Both the position numbers and the translations under genes were made by a program. This document shows, piece after piece, positions 53,480 through 61,802 of a stretch of DNA of 64,000 nt (position 1 is its first letter; each line of letters begins with the position of its first letter). The notes beneath the pieces are model-generated. The model saw only the letters and a program-made list of their open reading frames with translations. It had not been told where the DNA came from and did no database searches. The stretch comes from Halopiger aswanensis (GTDB lineage Archaea > Halobacteriota > Halobacteria > Halobacteriales > Natrialbaceae): NCBI RefSeq assembly GCF_003610195.1, contig NZ_RAPO01000002.1, positions 1,116,001-1,180,000 of the forward strand. Direction: 5' to 3'.

Positions 53480-53860
53480 ATGAGCGATCTCTCCGTCACC
53501 GTCGACGACCTCGAACTCGAGGCGGTCTGGACCGACGACGCGCCCGAAACCGAGCGGGCGCTCGCGGACGCGTTGCCGGTGGCCGGCGACGCCGTTCGGT
53601 GGGGCGACGAACTCTACATCGACGTCCCGCTCGACGCGCCGCTCGAGGACGCAAGCGAGGTCGTCCCCGAGGGTGCGATCGCCTACTGGCCCGCGGGGTC
53701 GAAACTCTGCCTGTTCTGGGGCCCCACGCCCGCCAGCGTCGAGGACGAGCCGCGGGCCGCCGCCCCCGTAACCGTCGTCGCGCGCGTCAGAGACACCGCT
53801 TCACTCGGTGCGATCGACGGTGGCGCACGATTCGGGCTCGAGATCGCTGAAGAGGACTGA
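53480..53860 (+). CDS. Cyclophilin-like fold protein (DUF3830/TM1367-like)
   Basis: 126 residues from ATG at 53480. Single beta-barrel domain: LSVTVDDLELEAVWTDDAPE, VRWGDELYIDVPLDAPLEDA, GAIAYWPAGSKLCLFWGPTP, VTVVARVRDTASLGAID. The E-A-V-W-x-D-D-A-P-x-T-x-x-A-L start and the Y-W-P-x-G block match cyclophilin-like proteins of archaea. Prolyl-isomerase catalytic Arg is not evident, so the activity is doubtful. Confidence 0.8.
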   Translation: MSDLSVTVDDLELEAVWTDDAPETERALADALPVAGDAVRWGDELYIDVPLDAPLEDASEVVPEGAIAYWPAGSKLCLFWGPTPASVEDEPRAAAPVTVVARVRDTASLGAIDGGARFGLEIAEED

Positions 53861-53921
53861 GCTCGAATACGAGACGAAGAACGCAACGACGTCGTCTCCG
53901 AAGACCACCCGTCCGAGACGA

Positions 53922-54125
53922 TCAGGACCGCTCCTGGGCCGTCGACTCGCTCTCGAGCACTCGCCCGTTACGCCGCGAGAGAATGAGCCACTGCGGGACG
54001 GCGAGGACGAGCAATACCGCCGCCAGCAGGACGAACAGATCCGTCGCCCCGATCGCGAGCGAGTAGAACAGTCCGGCGGCGAGGCCGACGTACGCCGCGA
54101 CGAGCACCCAGACGAGACGGTTCAT
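53922..54125 (-). CDS. Small two-helix membrane protein
   Basis: 67 residues: MNRLVWVLVAAYVGLAAGLF and ATDLFVLLAAVLLVLAVPQW, then a basic-acidic tail RRNGRVLESESTAQERS. Positive charges follow helix 2, giving a plausible topology. Minus-strand CTTATCATA lies ~27 nt upstream of the ATG (about 54146-54154). No family recognised. Confidence 0.55.
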   Translation of the reverse strand: MNRLVWVLVAAYVGLAAGLFYSLAIGATDLFVLLAAVLLVLAVPQWLILSRRNGRVLESESTAQERS

Positions 54126-54251
54126 ACTTCTTATAGGTGAGCAGCTATGATAAGAGCATTGGCCGGTGTCGTCGTCGGACGCGGCTTTCGACGAGTAGCG
54201 ACAGAAAAGACGAGTACCCGATAGTTCTCGAGCGACGGAAAGAAAGCCGCG

Positions 54252-56075
54252 TTACTTGCCCCAGAAGGGATCGCGGCTGCGCTGCTTGTCGAGGTACATG
54301 TTCAGCGCCTCGAGTTCGTCGGCCGGGATGTCGTCGGCCAGTTCCTGCTCTAAGATCTTCGCGTGCTTTTCGGGAATCTCGATCCAGAGTTCGTCGTCCT
54401 CCTCGATCTGGCGACCGACGGTCGGACCGTCGATCGCGACCGAGACGCGGTCGCCCGCGCGGGCCTCGTCGACGTCCTCGCCCTGCTCTTGAATGCCCTT
54501 GATCTGGCCGACGCGGTCGGGTTCGTTGCCCTCGAACTTCACGACGTTCGCGTTGTTCTGGACGGTCCCGGAGTTCACTTCGACGCCGACGACCGCCGGA
54601 TCGTTCTGGCGGAAGGTGTGATCCGGCAGGATGCGGAACCGGGCCGGCCGCGAGATGTTCTCGAGGATGGTCGACTGCTGGGCCTCCTCGATCTCCTCGA
54701 CGTACTCCTCGTACTCCTCGATGAGTTGGTAGATGACCTCGTCGGTGAAGATCGTGACGTCGTCGGCCTCGGCCCGGCGCTCGGCGTCGGAGAGCGTGTC
54801 GACGTTAAAGCCGAGGATGACCCGCTGTTTCGGATCGTCGGCCGTCGAGGCGACCGAGACGTCACGGGGCGCGACGTCGCCGACCTCCGCGCGGACGATC
54901 GGCACCTCCGCCTCGTCCAAGGCGTCGGCCATCGCCTCGAGGCTGCCGAGGGTGTCGGCCTTGACGACGACACCCTCTTCGGCGGTATCGACGGCGATGT
55001 CGGCGAGTTCGGCCTCGACCTCGTGGACGACGTCGTCGAGGTCGCGGTCGCGGACGACCCGCACCGGCGCGCCGGCCATCGCCTCGTCGAGTTCGGGGGC
55101 GGCGACCTTGATACCGGCCGCGGCGCCGACCTCGTCGACTTTCTCGAATCGGCTCTCGGTTCGAATTTCGGCGAGCGGCCGGGGCTGGAGCAGCGCGCGG
55201 ACGTCGGTGACGATCGGCTCGTTCTGTCCGCCGACGACGAGCTGGTCGTCCGCGCGGATCGTCCCGTCGTACAGCACCGTGTCGATCGTCGTCCCGAATC
55301 CCTTCTCGTCTTTGACCTCGAGGACGGTGCCGACGCCCGGCCCCTGGACGTCGATCTCCATCTCCTCTTTCATGTACCGCTGGGAGAGCCCCATCATGAC
55401 GGCCAGCAGGTCCGGCACGCCCTCGCCGGTCATCGCGGAGACCGGGACGACGCCGACGTTGCGCTGGAAGTTCTGGACGCGCCAGTAGAGGTCGGCGGAG
55501 AAGCCCTCGTCCGAGAGGTTGCCGATGATCTCGTAGAGTTGCTCGTCGAGCCGCGAGCGGACGCGGTCGGACTGGGACTCGTAGGTGTCGTTGATCGGCG
55601 AGTCCTCGTTTTCGTTCCAGCCCGGCACGGTGTCGATCTTGTTCGCGGCGACGATAAACGGGGTTTCCGACCGTTTGAGGATGTCTAAGGCCTCGAGCGT
55701 CTGGGGCTGGAAACCGTCGTTGACGTCGACGACGAGAATAGCGATGTCGGCGAGCGCGCCGCCGCGAGAGCGCAGCGTCGTAAAGGAGTGGTGCCCCGGC
55801 GTGTCGATAAAGAGGAGCCCGGGCAGATCGAAGTCGTCGGGATCGACGAGATCGCCGGCGATCGAGGAGATAATATCGAGCGGGACGGCCGTCGCCCCGA
55901 TGTGCTGGGTAATTGCGCCCGCTTCGCCCTCGATGACTGCCGAGCCGCGGATCTTGTCGAGCAAGCTCGTCTTGCCGTGATCGACGTGTCCGAGGACGGC
56001 GACGATCGGCGTTCGAAGGGATGTAGATGCGGGGTCGCGTGCGTTCGTCTCTGTATCAGTATCCGTATCCGACAT
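54252..56075 (-). CDS. infB: Translation initiation factor aIF5B (IF-2)
   Basis: 607 residues. GTPase domain: G1 VLGHVDHGKTSLLDKIRGSA (~31-50), G3 FIDTPGHHSF (~92), G4 AANKIDTVPG (~145). Then the beta-barrel II, the alpha/beta domain III (VKADTLGSLEAMADALDEAE) and the C-terminal barrel IV (ARFRILPDHTFRQNDPAVVG). Length matches archaeal aIF5B without the long eukaryotic N-terminus. Promotes subunit joining and tRNA positioning. Divergent from the PRC-barrel/NOB1 pair. Confidence 0.97.
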   Translation of the reverse strand: MSDTDTDTETNARDPASTSLRTPIVAVLGHVDHGKTSLLDKIRGSAVIEGEAGAITQHIGATAVPLDIISSIAGDLVDPDDFDLPGLLFIDTPGHHSFTTLRSRGGALADIAILVVDVNDGFQPQTLEALDILKRSETPFIVAANKIDTVPGWNENEDSPINDTYESQSDRVRSRLDEQLYEIIGNLSDEGFSADLYWRVQNFQRNVGVVPVSAMTGEGVPDLLAVMMGLSQRYMKEEMEIDVQGPGVGTVLEVKDEKGFGTTIDTVLYDGTIRADDQLVVGGQNEPIVTDVRALLQPRPLAEIRTESRFEKVDEVGAAAGIKVAAPELDEAMAGAPVRVVRDRDLDDVVHEVEAELADIAVDTAEEGVVVKADTLGSLEAMADALDEAEVPIVRAEVGDVAPRDVSVASTADDPKQRVILGFNVDTLSDAERRAEADDVTIFTDEVIYQLIEEYEEYVEEIEEAQQSTILENISRPARFRILPDHTFRQNDPAVVGVEVNSGTVQNNANVVKFEGNEPDRVGQIKGIQEQGEDVDEARAGDRVSVAIDGPTVGRQIEEDDELWIEIPEKHAKILEQELADDIPADELEALNMYLDKQRSRDPFWGK

Positions 56076-56409
56076 GGTGAACCACCCGAGAAGGTCTTGC
56101 CTAGAGCGTCCGCAGGACGGTAGTTAAACCCATCGTCACGCCGGTCACCTCGATCGATTCGCAACGCAGGGTTGCGTCGCAGCGATCGAGCAACTCGCTC
56201 GAGTTACGGCGTCGCCTCACGAGACGGCTCGCCTCGAATCAGACGGTGCTTCGCTCCTCGAGCAACGATCGAACGATATGTCGCCGACGGGACGGCCGCG
56301 TCCCCGACCGAACCGACAGCCGTGCAACTCGAGTTCGCGATCGCCGATGTAATTGCACGCAATCCAGTTTAGCAAATCGTTTAATACCGATTAGTAAATA
56401 CGGGTATGC
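56076..56409. other. 334-base region between aIF5B and PRC-barrel genes
   Basis: Divergent promoter region. Near 56379-56388 GTTTAATACC lies about 27 nt before the PRC-barrel ATG and is its likely TATA. An AT-rich run (56375-56400) with CGTTTAATACCGATTAGTAA may include a regulatory site. The left part (56100-56350) shows imperfect CGATCGA-type dyads and short shadow frames only. No RNA gene recognised. Confidence 0.5.
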
Positions 56410-56655
56410 ATGAGCGATATACTCGCTGAGAACCTCTCGGGCAAATCCGTCATGGGTTCCGACGGGACGGAGCTCGGGCTGCTCTACAACATCACGATGG
56501 ATCTGAAATCCGGAGAACTGCACGACCTCGTTATCGAGCCGGACGAAGAACTGCCGACCCGCTCGGTTGATTTCAACATCAACGAGGACGGTCGCTTTCT
56601 CGTGCCGGTCAGCCGCGTCCAAGCGGTGAAAGACTACATCGTCGTCCAGCGCTAA
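56410..56655 (+). CDS. PRC-barrel domain protein
   Basis: 81 residues filled by one PRC-barrel: LSGKSVMGSDGTELGLLYNI (~10-29), VDFNINEDGRFLVPVSRVQA. Found beside NOB1 in archaea and also as a domain of RimM and photosynthetic reaction centres, it fits an RNA-processing or ribosome-assembly role. Four bases before the NOB1 gene, so co-transcribed and probably co-translated. Confidence 0.9.
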   Translation: MSDILAENLSGKSVMGSDGTELGLLYNITMDLKSGELHDLVIEPDEELPTRSVDFNINEDGRFLVPVSRVQAVKDYIVVQR

Positions 56656-56659
56656 CGGT

Positions 56660-57118
56660 ATGTACGTTCTCGACTCCTCGGCTTTTATCCACGACTTTCA
56701 CACGTCAGAACAGACTGCAACTATCCCCCTCGTCCGCGAAGAACTCGAGGACGAGAGCGCCTATCGCTACGACGCGATGGAGGGCTCGGGGATGCACATC
56801 CACATCCCGAACGACGACACCACCGAAAAGGTCCAGCGCGCGGCCCGCGAGTCGGGCGACCTCGAGGTCCTCTCGGAGACCGACGTTCGGCTCATCGCGG
56901 CGAGTTTCGAACTCGACGGGACGCTCGTCACCGACGACTACGCGATGCAAAACGTCGCCGAAAAGCTCAACGTCGCCGTCGAAGTGATCGCCCGCGAAGG
57001 CATCGACGAACAGCGCCACTGGCACTGGCAGTGTCAGGGCTGCGGCCGCGAGTTCGACGAGGAAAAGGATCGGTGTCCGATCTGTGGCTCGGAGTTAGCA
57101 CGAAAGAACCCCTCGTAG
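56660..57118 (+). CDS. nob1: NOB1-type endoribonuclease (PIN plus zinc ribbon)
   Basis: 152 residues. PIN domain (~1-118): MYVLDSSAFIHDF (acidic Asp 5), VREELEDESAYR, VRLIAASFELDGTLVTDDYA (Asp pair ~90s). C-terminal zinc ribbon CQGCGREF ... CPICGSEL (~125-150). NOB1 makes the 3' end of 16S rRNA in late 30S maturation. The PRC-barrel partner and the divergent aIF5B give a ribosome-maturation neighbourhood. Confidence 0.93.
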   Translation: MYVLDSSAFIHDFHTSEQTATIPLVREELEDESAYRYDAMEGSGMHIHIPNDDTTEKVQRAARESGDLEVLSETDVRLIAASFELDGTLVTDDYAMQNVAEKLNVAVEVIAREGIDEQRHWHWQCQGCGREFDEEKDRCPICGSELARKNPS

Positions 57119-57219
57119 TCGTCACCGACGAGCGAGAGGTCAATTTCTCGAGTACGGTCAAGCAGGGTCGATAAGCGGCGGGTGCGTGGTGTCCGTGGTG
57201 GCAGCAGCAGTTGCAGCGG

Positions 57220-58350
57220 TTAGACGTAGTTGAAGTAGAGGTTCGCGAAGACGACCGCGTTGTAGATGCCGTGGACGAGCGCCGGCACCAGCAGGTTGTC
57301 CGTGCGCTCGTAGACCGTTCCGAGAACGATCGAGAGACCGAAGACCGTTCCGAGGCTCGCGGCGACCTGCCCCGGGCCCGCGGTCCAGTAGGCCTGCGTG
57401 TGGATGATCGCGAAGATGACGCTGCCGACGACGACGGCCCCGTACCGCGAAAAGGTGCCGTACAGCGACTTCTGGATCACGTTCCGGTAGAGCAGTTCCT
57501 CGAACGGGCCGATGACCAGAATCGATGCCGGAATCAACACGAGCAGGATGGTCGGGTTCTCCGCGGCCTGCTGGGTCGTCCCGTGCTCGGCGCTCTCGAC
57601 GCCGGCCGTCTGGAACACGAACGTGATCGCCATGATCGCGCCGAAGATGACGACGACGCCGCCGACGATCCACAGTACGTCTCGCTTCGAGGGGACGGAT
57701 AGATCGATGTACGAGAAATCGAGATCCGACGCCGAGAGGTAGCCGACCGCGAGGACGGCCGTCCCGAGCGCCATCCCGAACTGACTGACCACGGTCAGTT
57801 GGACGTCCGACAGCGATTCGAAGGAAACACCGAGCACCATGATGACCGGAACGAGCAGCAACATCGTGGCGATCTGCGCGGCGAACAGTCCGCCGAAGCC
57901 GAGCAAGCTGAAGATCGCCGTCCGGAGGGACCTGGCTTTGAGCCCGCCGGGGCCGACGCCGAAATAATCCGCGACGCCGACACCGATGGAGAGCCCCGCC
58001 GTCACGAACGCGGTAAACACCAGTGAGACGGAGAGTCCGACGCCGGGAAGCTGAACTGACGCGGCGACCCCCTGATTGAGTGCGTAGCCGGCACACAGGA
58101 GGACGACGACGCTCGAGACGGCGGCGACCGCGGCGACCCGGCGGCCGACGGCGCGGTGACGGCGCGCGAGGAAGGCGAGGACGGCGGCGACGGCGAACGC
58201 GGCGGCTCCCCAGACGGCGGGGGAGTCGACGCCGCGGGTGACGGGAACGAGCGTCGCGGCCATCGTCACGGCTGCGAGCGCCATCCCGATACCGGGAACG
58301 GCGTCGGACGCGACCGGCGCGGCGTCGTCGGCCCGTGCAGTCTCTGTCAT
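57220..58350 (-). CDS. CPBP-family intramembrane metalloprotease
   Basis: 376 residues, about 8-9 membrane helices. CPBP/ABI motifs near the C-terminus: GPFEELLYRNVIQKSLYGTF (E-E-x-x-x-R, ~275), VGSVIFAIIHTQAYW (F-x-x-x-H, ~315) and the last helix LVPALVHGIYNAVVFANLYF (H-x-x-x-N, ~360). These are Rce1-like glutamic proteases acting on CAAX or other substrates. Native target unknown. Acidic, Thr-rich start is soluble. Confidence 0.88.
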   Translation of the reverse strand: MTETARADDAAPVASDAVPGIGMALAAVTMAATLVPVTRGVDSPAVWGAAAFAVAAVLAFLARRHRAVGRRVAAVAAVSSVVVLLCAGYALNQGVAASVQLPGVGLSVSLVFTAFVTAGLSIGVGVADYFGVGPGGLKARSLRTAIFSLLGFGGLFAAQIATMLLLVPVIMVLGVSFESLSDVQLTVVSQFGMALGTAVLAVGYLSASDLDFSYIDLSVPSKRDVLWIVGGVVVIFGAIMAITFVFQTAGVESAEHGTTQQAAENPTILLVLIPASILVIGPFEELLYRNVIQKSLYGTFSRYGAVVVGSVIFAIIHTQAYWTAGPGQVAASLGTVFGLSIVLGTVYERTDNLLVPALVHGIYNAVVFANLYFNYV

Positions 58351-58443
58351 ACCTACGTGTTCGTGCGAGCACTCATAGGAGCACCGCTACCGGACGATCC
58401 GAAGGGCGGCGACGCCGCCGTCAGCGGGACGGGCGACTCCGTC

Positions 58444-59745
58444 CTACCGTTCGACGCGCAACTCCGTCTTCTCGGCGACCGCCTCGGCCTCCTCGAAGTC
58501 GCCGCCGCCGAGCAGCCCGCGAGTCGCCTTCTTCGCCCACTCGACCGCCGGCTGCTCGAAGGTGTTGACGCCGTAGAGTTCGCCCGCGAGCACGCACGCG
58601 GCTTCCATCCCGTACAGCAGGCCGCCCAGTTCGTACTCGTCGACGCGGTCGATCTCGAGGCGGACGTTCGGTCGCCCGGCCGCCGCGAGGCTCGCCTCCG
58701 TCGCCTCGAACTCGGCCTCGAGCAACTCGCCGAGCGTCGAATCGCCGAGGTAGGCGAGTTCCTCGACGTCGGTGTCGGGGATCGACCGGTCCGACCGCTC
58801 CTGTGGGACGACGAAACTCACGAGCTTGTCCCGCGGTCCCGCGCGGTAGAGTTGCAGTTGCGAGTGCTGGTCCGTCACGCCGAGCGCGCGGGCCGGCGTC
58901 TGCCCGAGGTCGTCCTTCCCCAGGCTCTCAGCCCACAGCTGGGCGAACCACTCGGCCTGGGTCTCGAGCGACTCCGCGTAGGGCATTACGGCGTTGATCC
59001 CGGCGCCGCGCGCGTCCAGCGCGTAGGTCGTCGCCCCGTAGGCGTAGGCCGGACACTCGAACAGCGAGCCGGTCAGCGTCTCGCGCTCGGCGGCGGCTCC
59101 CTCGAGCAAGGCCTCGAGATCGTGGTCGCAGACGGCCGCGGCGACCATCCCCACGGCGGAAAGCGCGGAGAAGCGGCCCGGCACGCCGTCGGGGACCTTC
59201 AGCGACGGGAGATCGTGGCGGTCCGCGAGGTTCCGAAGGGGGCCGGACTCGCCGGTCGTGACGATCGTGCGCTCCGTCCAGTCGACGCCCGCCGACTCGA
59301 AGGCGTCGCGGACGACGAGGAAGTTCGCCAGCGTCTCCGCGGTCGTCCCCGAGCGCGAGACGACGTTGATCGCCGTCTCCTCGAGCGGGAGCGACTCGAG
59401 TCGTCGGGTGACCCACTCGGGGTCGACGTTGTCGAGGAAGACGGTCTCGGTGTCGCTCTCGTCTGCCAGCGCGTTCGTGATCGTCGCCGCACCCAGCGCG
59501 CTGCCGCCGATACCCACCGTGATCAGCGCCTCGGCGTCGGCGACGGGCTCGACCGCCGTCCGGATCTCGTCGGGATCGGTCCGTTGCGGAAGGTTGAGGG
59601 CTTCGTAGCCGTGCTCCGCGTTTTCCATGCCGCGCTCGATGCGCTCGTGGGCGTCCGCGACCTGTTCGTCCAACCGCTCGAGCGACTCGCGCGAGACGCC
59701 CGGCGAGGCGACCGACGCCAGGGCGTTGCCGATGTCGACGTTCAT
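58444..59745 (-). CDS. pgi: Glucose-6-phosphate isomerase
   Basis: 433 residues from ATG at 59745 (MNVDIGNALASVASPGVSRE); a longer in-frame start adds 9 residues. Phosphosugar-binding folds: VGIGGSALGAATITNAL (~82), VVSRSGTTAETLANFLVV (~130), KVPDGVPGRFSALSAVG (Arg ~190) and late WAKKATRGLLGGG. Typical haloarchaeal PGI, shorter than bacterial PGI. Links gluconeogenesis to glucose 6-phosphate. Divergent from the next gene across a 4 x 11-bp repeat. Confidence 0.93.
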   Translation of the reverse strand: MNVDIGNALASVASPGVSRESLERLDEQVADAHERIERGMENAEHGYEALNLPQRTDPDEIRTAVEPVADAEALITVGIGGSALGAATITNALADESDTETVFLDNVDPEWVTRRLESLPLEETAINVVSRSGTTAETLANFLVVRDAFESAGVDWTERTIVTTGESGPLRNLADRHDLPSLKVPDGVPGRFSALSAVGMVAAAVCDHDLEALLEGAAAERETLTGSLFECPAYAYGATTYALDARGAGINAVMPYAESLETQAEWFAQLWAESLGKDDLGQTPARALGVTDQHSQLQLYRAGPRDKLVSFVVPQERSDRSIPDTDVEELAYLGDSTLGELLEAEFEATEASLAAAGRPNVRLEIDRVDEYELGGLLYGMEAACVLAGELYGVNTFEQPAVEWAKKATRGLLGGGDFEEAEAVAEKTELRVER

Positions 59746-59810
59746 GGGCGAGACCGCAACTGCTTGGGACAAAGGCGTTCCGTCATCTCTCCGCGACTGG
59801 AGCCGCGGGC

Positions 59811-59854
59811 TCGAACGCCGATCGAACGTCGATCGAACGTCGATCGAACGCCGT
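59811..59854. repeat. Four 11-bp tandem repeats in the pgi divergent promoter
   Basis: Units TCGAACGCCGA (59811-59821), TCGAACGTCGA (59822-59832), TCGAACGTCGA (59833-59843), TCGAACGCCGT (59844-59854). The two middle units are identical and the outer two differ at one or two positions. They lie 66 nt upstream of the pgi start and 45 nt upstream of the DUF5812-like start. An 11-bp step places them on one face of the DNA helix. Confidence 0.8.
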
Positions 59855-59898
59855 CGGAAGCCGAAACCCGGAAAACGACGCTGCGCCTACGACCGTCC

Positions 59899-60372
59899 AT
59901 GACCGAAAAGACGAGCACGTTCGTCGTCACCCACGCCGAGAGCGAATCGGCGGTCGTCCGGGACGTCGAGACCGCACAGGTCCACACCCTCGGGTCGAAC
60001 CCCGGCCTCGAGGTCCACGACGTCCTCGAGGCGACCGTCGCGCCCGAGCCGCCGCTGGAAGTCACCTGGCAGGTGATCGACGTCGAGAACCGACGCTCGA
60101 TCGACCTCGTCGACAGCGACCTCGAGCCGACCCAGCACGCGAAGGAACTCGCGGCGGACGCCGAGGTCGGCGATCTCATCCAGGAGGAGCGAGCCGGCAC
60201 CGGCGAGATCCACGTCTTCCGCGTACCGGGCGAGGAGGCCGAAGACGCCGCCGAAGACGTCCTCGAGGACGAGGAGACGATCGCCCGCGCGGCCCGCCTC
60301 GAGGCGGTGCGCGTCGAGGTGCGACGGTCGGCCGACGACGGCGTGTTGAGCGTTCGGTACCTGCCGGACTGA
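59899..60372 (+). CDS. Conserved haloarchaeal protein (resembles DUF5812)
   Basis: 157 residues from ATG at 59899. Start MTEKTSTFVVTHAESESAVV, then VHTLGSNPGLEVHDVLEATV and EPPLEVTWQVIDVENRRSID. Acidic helical centre and end VRRSADDGVLSVRYLPD. The family is, as I recall, haloarchaea-specific. Contains no known catalytic site. Divergent from pgi with a shared repeat region between. Confidence 0.75.
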   Translation: MTEKTSTFVVTHAESESAVVRDVETAQVHTLGSNPGLEVHDVLEATVAPEPPLEVTWQVIDVENRRSIDLVDSDLEPTQHAKELAADAEVGDLIQEERAGTGEIHVFRVPGEEAEDAAEDVLEDEETIARAARLEAVRVEVRRSADDGVLSVRYLPD

Positions 60373-60415
60373 GGGCCGTTCTCGACCGCGACGAGTAGTG
60401 ACGCCCGGCGCGGGC

Positions 60416-60805
60416 TCAGGCGCTTTTCGGCCCGCCTTCGCTCTGTACCTGCCAGCTGCCCTCCATCTCGCAGGAGTCGCGGGTCTCGTACTCGATTTTC
60501 GTGTCCCGATCCGGCCGCGAACCGCCGTCGACGCGCTCGACCCGCAGCGGAACGTCCATCGCGCTGCCACAGCAGCCGACGTCGACGAACTCCTCCCAGA
60601 CGTCCCCCACGCGGGCCTCGTCGTGGACCTTGCCCAGGTACGTCCGGAACGACGACATCTCGAGTTGATCGCGTCCCCAGTCGGAGAGATCCGCGGGGTG
60701 AGAGAGGACGATGCGCTCGGCGCGGTCGGACGTAGCGGACTCGGGATCGGTCGTCTCGTCCGCGCGTTCACGCCCGCCGGTCGGCGGCTCGGATTCCTGA
60801 CTCAT
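60416..60805 (-). CDS. Haloarchaeal protein with CC and C motifs, function unknown
   Basis: 129 residues from ATG at 60805 (MSQESEPPTGGRERADETTD). Disordered N-terminus (~1-32), then a compact domain: RIVLSHPADLSDWGRDQLEM, FVDVGCCGSAMDVPLRVERV and TRDSCEMEGSWQVQ. The conserved-looking G-C-C-G and later Cys could bind a metal. Convergent with the preceding gene. Confidence 0.65.
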   Translation of the reverse strand: MSQESEPPTGGRERADETTDPESATSDRAERIVLSHPADLSDWGRDQLEMSSFRTYLGKVHDEARVGDVWEEFVDVGCCGSAMDVPLRVERVDGGSRPDRDTKIEYETRDSCEMEGSWQVQSEGGPKSA

Positions 60806-60923
60806 GGTCGAGAAAACGGACTCGAGCGGCTTCAAGCCACCGTAATGCCCGATAGTATTCGTCAGCGAACATGCTGGTGAAATTGAGAAGGCTTACCTCG
60901 AGTCGCTACGAGTGCTCGAGTAT

Positions 60924-61802
60924 ATGGGGTATTTCGACGTACCGGAGATCGATTACACCCGGTACACGGACCGCCAACTCGCGGCGGTACCGCTTGCGGT
61001 TCTCGCGGTTGCATTGCTCGTTCTCAGCGGGTCGTTTCTGGTGTACGGAACGCCAGTTCAGCTGGGAATGGACTTCGCTGGCGGCGCCGAGTTGACGGTA
61101 CAGACGACGGCCTCGGAGGAACAGATCCAGTCCGCGTTCGATCGCGAACCGGACTCGATCCAGGCAGTCCAGGCGCCGGGCGCCGACAATCAGTACACCG
61201 TCCAGTTCAGCGGCGTCGACGACAACGCGGTGATTCAGGACCTGGCTACGCAGGCGGAAGATGCGGGGATGGACGTCCTCCAGCAGTCGACCGTCTCCCC
61301 GAGCTTCGCCGATCAGGCCCAGCAGACGGCGTTGCTGGGACTGGCCGTTGCCTTCCTCGGCATGAGCGCCCTCGCCTTCCTGCTGTTCCGGACGTTCGTG
61401 CCGTCGATCGCGATCGTCATCTCGGCGTTTTCGGATCTGGTGATCCCGCTTGCGTTCATGTCGATCGCGGGCATCTCGCTCTCGCTGGGGACCGTCGCCG
61501 GCCTCCTGATGTTGATCGGGTACTCGGTCGACTCCGACATCCTGTTGAACAACCACATCTTGCGCCGGCAGGGTGACTTCTACGAGAGCACGCTTCGCGC
61601 GACGAAGACCGGCGTCACGATGACCATCACGTCGATGACCGCGATGCTCGTGATGGCCGTCGCCGCCTCACTGTTCGGCGTCGAGTTGCTGCGGTCGATC
61701 GGTATCATCCTCTTCGTCGGCCTCGCGGCTGACCTGATGAACACCTACATGCTGAACCTGAGCTTACTTCGCTGGTACAAGTTCAAGGGGGTGCGATCGT
61801 AA
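60924..61802 (+). CDS. secF: Protein-export membrane protein SecF
   Basis: 292 residues from ATG at 60924 (MGYFDVPEIDYTRYTDRQLA); GTG 60912 is a possible longer start. Six membrane helices; first loop P1-type LGMDFAGGAELTVQTTASEE; TM4-5 region with IAGISLSLGTVAGLLMLIGYSVDSDILLNNHILR (conserved D and G-rich) split here over two helices. Works with SecD in late protein translocation. TAATG overlap with secD by one base, order secF-secD as in other haloarchaea. Confidence 0.95.
   Translation: MGYFDVPEIDYTRYTDRQLAAVPLAVLAVALLVLSGSFLVYGTPVQLGMDFAGGAELTVQTTASEEQIQSAFDREPDSIQAVQAPGADNQYTVQFSGVDDNAVIQDLATQAEDAGMDVLQQSTVSPSFADQAQQTALLGLAVAFLGMSALAFLLFRTFVPSIAIVISAFSDLVIPLAFMSIAGISLSLGTVAGLLMLIGYSVDSDILLNNHILRRQGDFYESTLRATKTGVTMTITSMTAMLVMAVAASLFGVELLRSIGIILFVGLAADLMNTYMLNLSLLRWYKFKGVRS

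Noticed and set aside
58156-59898. Upstream part of a 738-codon frame ending in the DUF5812-like gene
   Set aside because: Only the part from 59899 resembles a protein; the rest is antisense to pgi and the CPBP protease.
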